From NCBI GenBank assembly GCA_034359265.1, contig CP136896.1, positions 5,673,501 to 5,737,500 on the forward strand: a stretch of 64,000 nt of DNA, written 5' to 3'. The notes beneath the pieces were generated by a model. It was not told the origin of the DNA. It searched no databases and saw only the letters and a list, made by a program, of their open reading frames with translations. Numbering within the stretch: position 1 is the first letter of the stretch; each line of letters begins with the position of its first letter. The translations under genes were made by a program, and so were the position numbers. Origin of the DNA: Canna indica. Taxonomy: Eukaryota > Streptophyta > Magnoliopsida > Zingiberales > Cannaceae. Shown here piece after piece: positions 21,445-30,664 of the stretch.

Positions 21445-22584
21445 TGTTGGCCCAAGGGTTTCCCTTAGGCTTCGATCTCTATTTTGATAATAACAAATAT
21501 GTATTTAATATACGTGTGTGTAGTTGTGAGTTCAGATTGAGGTTGTGATAAGCACGCGAACTTTGCTCGAAAAATCGCAAAAATCGTCAAGAAAGGCTCG
21601 GGTGCAGATTAAGTAGATTCCTTGTAATATATCCCTAGGATCTCATCCCAAGCCTATTTGTAAAGTTATCCGAGTCAAAACTTGGTAACAAAACCCATGA
21701 AAAAATATGGCTAATTCGGTCGACCGGATAATAGAGGATTTAAATCGAGATCAATTTGGTCGACCATCCAGTCGATTGAACATGGCTGTAGAAAGGCAAA
21801 ATGCCAGCTATCGCTGGGCGGTCGATCGGTCGATCGACCGGCAAGCAACTGGTCGACGTCCAACGGGCGAAAAAATGCCCGTTGAAGAGTCGTTCCGTGG
21901 GAGGGGTTATAAATACCCCTCACCAACCTTCATAAAACACTCTTAACCATTGAGATAAGCTTCCAAAGTGTGATTTGTGCCTTCTAAGATTGATTTTCTC
22001 GTGCTTGCTTCTCTGGTCGATGACTTCTTTCAAGCGCTCATCTTCCCTAAACTCCGGCTTCGATTCGATCTCAACGTCTTGTGGAGTTGGAGGCATTGAA
22101 GGCTTGGAAAAGAACTCTTTGTTGTGGTTTACTCTTTAGCTCTTTTCATTGTAATTTTACTTGTTACTTGAACTTGGTTTTCATTGATTAGCTTGCCAAG
22201 TGTGCTAGTGTAAACACTTAGGGTTTTCTTTGTAGAATTGTGTTTTGCCTAGGTGAATAGTTTTGAGGAGTTCTCAAAGGACTGAGAACCAAGTCATCGG
22301 TTGTATTCAAAGGGAAACACAAGGTCTATAAAGAATTTGGTTAGAAATCCTTGGTGTGGAGCCAAGGTAGTGTTGTAGGCGCTTCGCCGAACCACTATAA
22401 TTTATTGAGTTTGCATTGCCTTGTGTGATTGCTTATAATTGTGTTTCATACTTGTTAACGAACATCATTTAGTTGCACTTACTTCCGTTTGAAGTTGGAA
22501 TTGACTTTTAAAAAATTGAAGTATATTGTTAAAATTCACCCAACACTATTCAACCCCCCTTCTAGTGTGGGTATTCACTCAACA
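21445..22584 (+). repeat. 3' LTR of the copia element
   Basis: 1,140 bp, TGTTGGCCCAAGGG to CACTCAACA. Near-identical to the 5' LTR outside a deletion of about 130 bp that removes two of the CGATCGA-type motif blocks. The TATA-like GGGTTATAAATACC is conserved (21903-21916). Confidence 0.9.
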
Positions 22585-22796
22585 ATGATTACTACCATGT
22601 ATTTGGAATGAAACTACTAAATATGTAATTGGAATCATTTGAAATGATATCTTATTTTTTGTCCATTTGAAATGATATCTACTTGTTTGTTCATTTGAAA
22701 TGATTTGTTTACTTTCTCTACTTATTTGGAATCATTGGAATGATTACTAATAATTATGTTGTTTCTTTCTTGTTTATTATTCAATCAAATTAGTCA

Positions 22797-23770
22797 ATGG
22801 AAAACAATCAAAGCAATCAATCTTGTAGTTCCCATGGTAAAAAGGCATGCAATTTTAAGTGGAAATTAATCAACAAAATTTGTAGTATTATTGGATTATT
22901 TAGTAGAGCAAGTACAATCAGGAGATCGATTTGAAAAAGGTTTCAAAGACTCACAAATAACTGAAGTTGTGAAGACCTTTAATGAGAAGGTGGGCATTCA
23001 AGTTACAAACAATAATGTCTACAATCATTTACGAGGATGGAGGAACAAATGGTCTCAAATTGTTATGTTGAAAGAGAAGAGCGGAATGAGTTGGGATGAA
23101 AATGAAAAAAAGATAGTCATGGATAGAGATGAGTATCTCAGCTACATAAAGGTAAGTTATGTTACATTGTTGTATTTATGGGATGTTATATTGTTTTAAT
23201 TATTTACTAATAAAATTTTGTGTATTTTTGTTGAAACAGAATCATCCTAAAGATACTGCATTAATCAACAAGTTTATTGATTTTTACGATCAAATGTCTA
23301 TCATCTTTGGAGGGTCTCTAGCAACTGGAAGATGGAGCAAAGATGATAATGATAATTTGGGAGTGCCAAAATCTGAAGATAATGTTGAATTTGCAAATCC
23401 TGAAGTTAATGTCCATACTAATGATGTTTCAATTGATGCAATTCATGCACAAGCGCATTCAACTCAAGGAGCTTCTTCGAGTTCGGGGAAAACAAAAATG
23501 AAATCATCAAAGCAACATAGGGAAAATGAAGATGATATTATGATGATGGTAGCAAATAATATTCAGGAGCTTGCTGTGGCGATTAAAGAATATAAGGAGC
23601 CAGAGATTTCCATAGATGGATTGTATGAAGCTTTTATGTCAATATCTGGATTTGATGAGAGTCAGCTTTGCAATGCCTATCGTATGCTTGTCAGTTCATC
23701 AACAAGAGAGGCTAGAGCTTTCATGGTTGCATCTGCTCAACACCTTACTTCTAGATTCGTGACATGTTAA
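22797..23770 (+). pseudogene. Harbinger Myb/SANT-like accessory protein
   Basis: Second gene of the Harbinger element, thought to help the transposase bind or enter the nucleus. The ATG at 22797 opens a short frame; a frameshift near 22865 leads to FVVLLDYLVEQVQSGDRF and a Myb_DNA-bind_3-like trihelix (GWRNKWSQIVMLKEKSGMSWDE). Exon 1 ends at 23151 (AAG|GTAAGT). Exon 2 starts at 23240 (ACAG|AATCATCC) with NHPKDTALINKFIDFYDQM, and runs to the stop at 23768-23770 with the usual Ser-rich middle and helical C-terminus. Only one break is visible. The copia insertion separates it from its transposase. Confidence 0.8.
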
Positions 23771-24434
23771 ACATGTGACTTTGATATGATCTTGTCATCT
23801 TTAAAAAAATTTGACATAAACTTGTAAGACTTTCATATGTAACTTTGATATGAACTTGTAAGACTTTGATATGAACTTTGGGATTTATGTTGTTAAAAAC
23901 TTTGATATGAACTCATTGTTAGACTTTTATGAACTTGTTTATGTGAATTTGTTGATAAAGATTTTTTTTATGTTTATGTGCATGTCCTTTATTTTTTTTT
24001 GTTCAAAATGTTATTTTAATGTTTAGATGTAGTCCTTTGTAGGTCATGTTTTTAATATTAATTTATTAATTTTCAAAATATTAATGCAAGTTGCAATGTT
24101 TATTTGCGGCCAACCAAACGCCCGCAAATAGAAGTTGCAAGTTGCAAGTGTGGTTGCAACTTTCTTTTGCGGCCAACCAAACGCCCGCAAATAGAAATTG
24201 CAGCTCTACTTGCGGGCAACCAAACGCTATGCTACAAAATCTATTTATGGGCATTTGCTTTTGCATGCAAATAGATTTTGCATCATTTGCACTTGCGGGC
24301 AACCAAACGCCCCCAAAGTAAAATGACCACCTTACATATATTCTTGGTCTAACATTCAATTTTATATTAATTATATAATTATATTATACATGTCGATCTA
24401 ATAAAAGTAATAATATTTCAATTTATAGATTATA

Positions 24435-24986
24435 GGATAAATACATTTTTTTTAAAAAAACGAACTTTGATAATTTTCTCATTTTTAGCATGAACTATTT
24501 CTGTTAACAAGACAATACACGAACTTAGGATCTGTTATCCCATTTAGCATGACCCGTCAATTTAATTAGAAAAGGTTGATGTATCAATATTTGTCCTAGC
24601 TGGCATAACACCCACTACCTGAGTGGGGTTTTCAAACCAAAATATCACTTTGCCTATCACTAACCACTCATGTATGTTAATCGAGGATGGGTAAACATTA
24701 AAGTGAAATTACCCATTAGCTCATCCTGAATTAACATTAATGAGAGGTAGGCAACGGACAAAATGGTAATTCGACTTGAAAACTCCACTCGTCCAGTAGG
24801 TGTCATACCAGCTAGGACAAATTTTTGCCACATCATCGTCGTTAACGTAAGCATTTTCTGTTAAAATTGACAGGTTATGCTAAACGGGATAACAGATCCT
24901 AAGTTCGTGAATTATCTTGCTAATGGACATAATTCGTGCTGAAAATGAGAAAATGGTCAAAGTTCGTATTTTTTAAGCATTTACCC
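24435..24986. mobile_element. Small non-autonomous MULE (long inverted ends)
   Basis: 552 bp element whose two halves are inverted copies for about 250 bp each. Ends are GGATAAATAC and, inverted, GGGTAAATGC. Shared blocks include CTTAGGATCTGTTATCCC and TTGTCCTAGCTGG. Flanks are TAGATTATA (24426-24434) and TAGATTAAT (24987-24995), a 9-bp duplication with two mismatches. No coding capacity. Confidence 0.8.
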
Positions 24987-25156
24987 TAGATTAATTATAT
25001 AACTATATATAAAAATTCATATTAATAATATAATATTAAGTTATATATCAAAGAATATATTATAGTTATATATAATTTACAAATAAAAATATTTTTTATA
25101 TAATTTAATATACATAATTATATATGAACAAATTATATTAATTATATAATTTATAA

Positions 25157-25525
25157 AGGGTTAATTAATGAATATATCATGACTTTTACCGAAATTTCCA
25201 AATTTATCACGACTTTTCATTTATTTCAAATGTAGGCGTCAACTCTCGATTCGTTTCAATTGTAGCACACTGTCGGACTCTAGTTAAGTTTCTCGTTAAA
25301 CTGCTGACCTGACAACGATGACGTGCCTTAATAAGTCCAGTCAGCCATTAAATTAATATAAAAAATTAAATAGTTTGCGTGTATTAGTAAGTACAGTTAG
25401 CATTTTTATTTAATTTTTTATATCTTAATTTAATGATTGACTGGACTTATTAAGACATGTCATCGTTGTCAGGTCAGCAGTTTAACGAGAAACTTAACTA
25501 GAGTCTGATGGTGTGCTACAATTGA
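25157..25525. mobile_element. Inverted-repeat element, right end truncated
   Basis: Left arm starts GGGTTAATTAATG (about 25157). Its inner part (about 25260-25345) recurs inverted at about 25430-25520 with GCTGACCTGACAACGATGAC and ACTTAACTAGAGTC blocks. The outer ~100 bp of the right arm is absent, so the copy is truncated. The end sequence resembles the GGGTTAATTA-type MULE ends at 954 and 3324. Confidence 0.65.
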
Positions 25526-25933
25526 AGTACTTATATCAACCAAATATATTATGGTATCGAAAGTGCAACTTCTTATGTATTTATTTTTTTTGTCAATCAA
25601 ACACATTTTTAATACTTATGAGCAAATGCATATGAAAAGTAAATTAATGAGAAGTGAAATTCTTTGTATGAAGTTACTTTCCCGTTAACCCTAATTCTTA
25701 TTAGTTTAGTGTTTAGATTAAAAGGAAACATGATTATAGAGTGATAAAATTGATGTTATATATGGTACAAACCAAATATATAGATCATCTCAATCTCCCT
25801 CAATTCTTATTTTGTTTGATTCCTACTTATATGACAACTAGTGTGGTAAAATAAACAAACCAATTAGTCGCCTAAATCACTTTTTGGCAACCCAAACTTG
25901 TACTTAAGGATGACAATTTGACATACTATGAGA

Positions 25934-26455
25934 TAGAGGTGGCAATGGACAATGCCAAGACTAACCCAGGCCTGGGCAGGCCCATTGCATGTCGAGTCAT
26001 GCCTGGCACGACTCGAATTTCCAAAGGAGCGGCTCGACACGTGGCTTGCCCCTTCGAGCTCGGATAGGGCTCAAGCCAAGCTCAGGCCAGCCCAGCGCCA
26101 GTCTAGGCCTGGCACAGGCACTACGAGCATCAACCCAGCATTGGTGCGCGACTAGGCACATGCCTAGGTACACATGCCATGCTCAACATGGCATGCATGC
26201 AGATCGTGCTGAGCACGACCCATGTATTGAGCCAAGCATAACCCTTTTTAGGTCAAGCCCATTGACACATCTAGGGGTGAGCATCAGTCGATCGGGTCAA
26301 AACTCGACCCGACTCAAACCTGAATAAGGAGGCTCCTACTCCACCTGACTCTATATGAATAAGAGATCGGGGCCCGACCCGATTAACCTGAATAAGACTC
26401 ATATCAAAACCTTAATAAGATTGGTTCAAATTTTGTTCACCCCTAGACACATCTA
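25934..26455. mobile_element. hAT-like element with nested 174-bp hAT
   Basis: Left end TAGAGGTGGCAATGG. The right end, inverted, is TAGATGTGTCAATGGGC, interrupted near its tip by the 174-bp element. The interior is GC-rich with palindromic phrases (GGCCTGGGCAGGCC, CATGCCATGCTCAACATGGCATG). No clear 8-bp duplication, so the outer borders are tentative. Confidence 0.5.
26272..26445. mobile_element. hAT MITE, 174 bp
   Basis: Ends TAGGGGTGAGCA and, inverted, TAGGGGTGAACA. Exact 8-bp duplication GACACATC at 26264-26271 and 26446-26453. Non-coding. Confidence 0.88.
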
Positions 26456-27340
26456 GTCATCTACCATATGAGACTCATATCAAAACCTATATAGCTAGCC
26501 TGGGTGGTTGACAAGTTCAAAAAATATATATTTCAATAATCATGTTAGCTTTCTAAGTGTTTGTTCTCTTATATCGTGATTTTCTACAATACAATAAATA
26601 TATAAGTTGTACTGTGGCTCAATCAAATTTTGTTCTATACCTTGACGCATTTTGCACACCAAACGCGGGATAAGTCAAATTATTTTGTTTAGTATCATAT
26701 TTTTAGTAATAGTAAACACATCAATACAATAAATGACAAGCGAGTACATGACAAGCTATTACAAGTCAATACAATACAAGAAGTTATATCATGTTTGTTT
26801 CAAACACTACTAGACAATACATATTGACTGATATTCTTTTACGTGCACAAATTATTAAAAAAATACTATATCATAAAAAAATATCAATAAATAAATAATA
26901 AATGATGCATTTAATTTTATTTCATGATTTTATTCTAGGGACAAGCAAGTAATTTTACCCTCAACGCTCTTTTTATTATATCATAATTTTTCATGGTACA
27001 ATATATATATATATATATATATAAGTTGTACTATTGGCTTCATCATTTTCGGTCCTTATTATAACATATTTTGTGCACCAAATATGGGATAAAACGAATT
27101 GCTTCGTCCCATATCATATCCAGCAATTTCTCAAAATTGGATTTTGGGTGAGGAAAATTCCCAGTCAGGATTTTAGGGATCAAAATTCTCAAATTCAGAA
27201 CCTAGTGCATTAAAGACTTTTGCACAAAATCTGTAAAATTAAAATTAAATTAAAAATTTTAAAATTTTGTAATGTAATTTTTTTTATATAATAGTACCTC
27301 TTTTGTATCATAAAATATTATTTCATGATTTTTTTAAAAA
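26456..27340. repeat. AT-rich spacer with a diverged duplication
   Basis: No gene. A segment of about 150 bp at 26565-26705 (AAGTTGTACTGTGGCT ... TTTTGCACACCAAACGCGGGAT) recurs in diverged form at about 26970-27120 (AAGTTGTACTATTGGCT ... TTTTGTGCACCAAATATGGGAT). A (TA)n run lies at about 27001-27024. Confidence 0.6.
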
Positions 27341-27614
27341 AAAATTATGAAGCTATTAGAGACTTTGGACAAAAGTATCTAATCAGTTAGAGACTTTTGT
27401 TTATAATGATTTTATAATTATAAAAAAATAAAAGTTAATTCATACAATATAAATATATGATATAAAAGATGTGTTAGAGTCAATAAAAATATTTTGGACA
27501 AAAAATATTCTATTATTTTTAATTTAAAATTAAATTTATAGGTTTTGGACAAAGTCTCTAATTAGTTAGAAACTTTTATTTAAAATAATTTTATAATTAT
27601 AAAAAACAATTTAG

Positions 27615-27672
<58 letters not shown>

Positions 27673-27756
27673 AAGATGTGGTAGAGTCTATAAAATATTT
27701 TGGACAAAAAATGTTATATTATTTTTAATTTAAAATTAGTTTTATAGACTTTTGCC

Positions 27757-27808
<52 letters not shown>

Positions 27809-27840
27809 AGTGATAGAGTCTATAAAACATATTTTGGACA

Positions 27841-27934
<94 letters not shown>

Positions 27935-27960
27935 TTAAATTTAATTTTATAAACTATGGG
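27341..27960. repeat. Degenerate ~200-bp repeats with large microsatellites
   Basis: Three diverged units sharing TTTTGGACAAAAAATATT, ATTTTTAATTTAAAATTA and AGAGACTTT-like blocks follow each other. They enclose (TA)n at about 27617-27669, (TA)n at about 27761-27806 and a long (ATT)n at about 27841-27934. ORFs here are pure microsatellite. Confidence 0.8.
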
Positions 27961-27982
27961 CTAAAGTCCACTACTAGAAAAA

Positions 27983-28370
27983 TGGGCATCAGCAACGGCT
28001 GATGCCTTTGCTGAGCCGTTGCTGAAGAGCATCAGCAACGGCCGAGACGTTGCAATAGAGCCGTGACAGAAACTCGCGTTGCTGATAACTTAGCGACGAT
28101 GCAGCAACGGCTGCTCGGGCCGTCGCTAAAAATATTATCAACAACGGCCGCTCAGGCCGTCGCTAAAAATATTATCAGCAACGGTTTCGCCACAGACCCG
28201 GAGCCGTTGCTGATAACATTAATAGCAACGGCCGCTGAGTCCGTAGCAACGCCGTTAGTAAAATCCTGTCGCTAAGTCGTTGCTGTAGGTCATCAGCAAC
28301 GGCTTTCGATACACATTTAGCAACGGCTTTCCCACGGACGGCCGTGGGAACGCCGTTGCTGATGATGTAT
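27983..28370. repeat. Left subterminal repeats of the CACTA derivative
   Basis: Many copies of CAGCAACGGC and GCCGTTGCTGAT in both orientations, the presumed transposase-binding array. An inverted repeat lies at 28320-28359, with 18-bp arms GCAACGGCTTTCCCACGG that have one mismatch. Confidence 0.85.
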
Positions 28371-28642
28371 ACCTGGTAACAGAAAAATTGAAAATTTCAA
28401 ATTTCCATTTATACATTGATACATTATCTGATACATAACTCACACACCCTCATACACACATTCATTCACACATCACAAACACACCAAGATATACATCAAA
28501 ACAATTATATTTATATTGATAATTATCCACGATAGTATAAAAACAATTCAAATGCAAAATTGAAGTATCAATATCCAAACAAAATAAGTTAAACAAGTTC
28601 AATATCTCAGTAACAAGTTCAATATCCAAACAAAAAATCTCA

Positions 28643-28905
28643 CGATCACGATGGAGGATGGTCTAGATCATATGGCGGGGTTTGGAGTGCTTGAGTGTAC
28701 ACCGGCGTGGACTGACTCGAGGACGATGGATTAGATGATGCCGAAGAGATGCCTGCTTCAGGATGACCTGACATGTTGCGTAGCATAGATTGTATATCCG
28801 CCATCATCTGACTCTGGCGCTCCATCATCTCAGTCTGACGCGCGACCTTCTCCTCTAGTGTCCTTATCCTATTATTATGATCATAACTGGATGTGGATAT
28901 ATAGA
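28643..28905 (-). pseudogene. TNPA C-terminal (coiled-coil) remnant
   Basis: Minus-strand frame with RTLEEKVARQTEMMERQSQM, then MLRNMSGHPEAG and a Ser/Pro/Gln tail. It corresponds to the last exon of TNPA at 50182-50440. At about 28895 it joins TNP2 first-exon sequence, the breakpoint of the internal deletion. Confidence 0.8.
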
Positions 28906-29102
28906 TGCAGAGTGACAGTCTCCCGATCCAAAAATTGTCCATTTGAACAAATGCGGCACGGACATCGGATTTGATCACCCATGCTAACGAAATTCCTATT
29001 CGAATAGGCGAAATTTAGGAAGTACATTACGCCTAATCGAAACTCATTCGTTAAAGCTCCACGATCAAGACGTCGGTACATCCAACTTCGATCAGCCGAC
29101 AT
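28906..29102 (-). pseudogene. TNP2 N-terminal remnant
   Basis: The ATG at 29100-29102 opens MSADRSWMYRRLDRG and continues through the transposase-associated domain (GDQIRCPCRICSNG) to LHLY, then leaves the family sequence at the deletion breakpoint. Equivalent to 55268-55065 in the full element, with few changes. Confidence 0.85.
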
Positions 29103-29176
29103 GATTCTGTCAATCAATGACAATTTCTTTGGTTAATGTCTTTAGGTGAGATTGTCCTATTCCATTCGGGATTTAT

Positions 29177-29372
29177 GTTATTTGAACTGCACTTACATTT
29201 TTATTTTAACTATTAATTAATTATTCTAAATTTCGGCAGCATCTCCCTATAGTTCTCCGAATACGCATATCATCTGGGCGCGTATCGGAGAACAAGAGAG
29301 ATGTTGCCGAAATTTAGAATAATTAGTTAACAGTTAAAATAAAAACGTAAGTGCAGTACAAATAACTATATT
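29177..29372. repeat. Leader hairpin (inverted repeat), CACTA derivative
   Basis: Two arms of about 85 bp (about 29177-29266 and 29281-29372), complementary with a few mismatches, with a central region around CATATCATCTGGGC. The same structure is at 55344-55531 in the full element. Confidence 0.85.
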
Positions 29373-29550
29373 CCCAAATTGTCCAATCAGGGACAATTCA
29401 AGAATTGTACATCGTATAAAAGATCATCTACTTCTTTTACACTAACATACAATCCCGAACGGATCTAAGGTTTTGCTAAATCATATCCGACTCGTCGATG
29501 CGTACGTGAAACATATGAACTCGTCGGATGCATGATTATTTTCTAAGTGG

Positions 29551-29660
29551 ACGATTCCGGTGCGCGTCCGAAGTGGACGATTTCGGCGCGCGTCCGATGT
29601 GGACGATTCCGGCGCGCGTCCGAAGTGGACGATTCCGGCGCGCGTCCGAAGTGGACAATT
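29551..29660. repeat. 26-bp minisatellite, four copies
   Basis: GTGGACGATTCCGGCGCGCG + TCCGAA repeated about four times, versus about ten copies in the full element (55740-55999). Confidence 0.9.
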
Positions 29661-30113
29661 CCGAAATTAATCTAAACCCTAATAATTAATCTAACAAATT
29701 AAACAATTAATTTAAATAATTAATTAACAATTATAAAACAATTATAAAAGAAAAAACAATTAATTTAAATAATAATTAAATAATCTACAAATTCCCGGCG
29801 CCGGAGTCAGGTGGACTCTGGCGCCGGCGTATAGTGGCCGGACACACTGTCCGGCCGCTGTACAAGGTCCGGCGGCGGCCATCGGCCGACCGCCGCCGGC
29901 CGAAACCCTAGAAATATGGTTTCGGTCGGATTAATTCCCACCGGCCGCAACGGGAAGAGACGACCGGCCGGCGAGGCATACCTGAACAAGTCGGCAGTAG
30001 TGGGGGAGGAATAGGCATCGTCGGCGTCGGCGGCGTCGGCAGCGGCGACGAGAGGCGAGAGCAGGAGCGGCGGCGGCAGCAGCGGGAGGAAGAAGGGTCG
30101 GGCGCGACTGGTG

Positions 30114-30379
30114 CCCTATATAAACTTATCAGCAACGGGTCACTCGCCTGTTAGAAAGCCGTTGCTAATAAGTTATCATCAGCAACGGCTCACTTGTCCG
30201 TTAGAAAGCCGTTGCTGATAATTAAAATAATCCGCAACGGCTCGCGTGTCCGTTAGAACGCCGTTGCAGATACAAATATCTGCAACGGCTCGGGCGGCCG
30301 TAAGAATGTCGTTGCAAATAACAACGGCTTGAGCGGCCGTTGCTGATAGCCGTTGCTGAAGACCAAGTTTCTAGTAGGG
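30114..30379. repeat. Right (5') subterminal repeats and promoter of the CACTA derivative
   Basis: A TATATAAA palindromic TATA region (30117-30124) precedes, towards the tip, repeated GCAACGGCTC(A/G) and GCCGTTGCTGAT motifs. Transcription would run leftwards on the minus strand into the TNP2 remnant. Confidence 0.75.
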
Positions 30380-30382
30380 GTC

Positions 30383-30656
30383 TTTAATGCATTACAGAAT
30401 TTTAAAAAAATAATTAGACTATAACATTTTATTTTTATCATAAAAATTATTTTATAAATAAAATTATTTTAAAAAAAATATTTATATATTTATATATTTT
30501 AATTTTTGGCTACATTTCAAACTGAATAGAGACTTTATTCAATCATAAAATAAAAATCCAAAATTTTACATTCTCAATTACATTCAAAATTCGAATTTAA
30601 TAATTTCCATCATATTTTGGACGGTACTAAACATCCATATAGTTCAAAACTCATTT
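30383..30656. other. AT-rich spacer, nothing recognised
   Basis: Sequence between the CACTA derivative and the hAT element. It contains poly-T/poly-A stretches and no ORF with similarity. It probably continues the AT-rich sequence left of 27969. Confidence 0.4.
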
Positions 30657-30664
30657 ATTCGGAC

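Larger units (their letters stand above)
15943..22584 (+). mobile_element. Ty1/copia retrotransposon (Sirevirus-like)
   Basis: 6,642 bp LTR element, plus-strand sense, inserted in the Harbinger element with exact 5-bp duplications ATGAT (15938-15942 and 22585-22589). Order: LTR, Met-tRNA primer site, gag with two zinc knuckles, protease, truncated integrase, RT, RNase H, polypurine tract, LTR. Most of the integrase core and the N-terminal part of RT are deleted. Long gag with two CCHC knuckles and the LTR type suggest the Sirevirus lineage, without an env-like ORF. Defective. Confidence 0.92.
13088..24314. mobile_element. PIF/Harbinger element, split by a copia insertion
   Basis: The left end is GGGTTGTTTGGTTGCCTG (13088); the right end, inverted, is GGGGGCGTTTGGTTGCCCGC (ending about 24314). 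Both ends hold extra copies of the terminal motif (second copy at 13154 on the left; three GCAACCAAACGC/GGCCAACCAAACGC copies at 24105-24310). The element encodes a DDE_Tnp_4-type transposase and a Myb/SANT-like protein, the standard two-gene set of PIF/Harbinger. Removing the copia insertion (15943-22584 plus one ATGAT) leaves about 4.6 kb, normal for the class. The 3-bp TWA duplication is not clear, so ends are accurate only to a few bases. Confidence 0.8.
27969..30379 (-). mobile_element. CACTA (En/Spm) deletion derivative
   Basis: 2,411 bp. Left tip CACTACTAGAAAAA; right tip reads, inverted, CCCTACTAGAAAC (CA changed to CC). It is flanked by GTC at 27966-27968 and 30380-30382, the 3-bp duplication expected of CACTA elements. 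It shares its ends, subterminal GCAACGGC repeats, TNP2 first exon, leader hairpin, 26-bp minisatellite and TATA region with the full element at 49468-56729. About 4.6 kb corresponding to the middle of that element is missing. Confidence 0.92.

Noticed and set aside
12900..25620. An outer element with ends near 12900 and 25600
   Set aside because: Only a weak inverted similarity (GTTTGATTGAC...GCAACTTTCG) and no target-site duplication seen.
27752..27952. 66-codon ORF
   Set aside because: Pure microsatellite translation.
29177..29372. microRNA precursor
   Set aside because: The hairpin is in a CACTA element and matches its relative; no known miRNA sequence is recognised, and stem length suits a MITE or long inverted repeat better.
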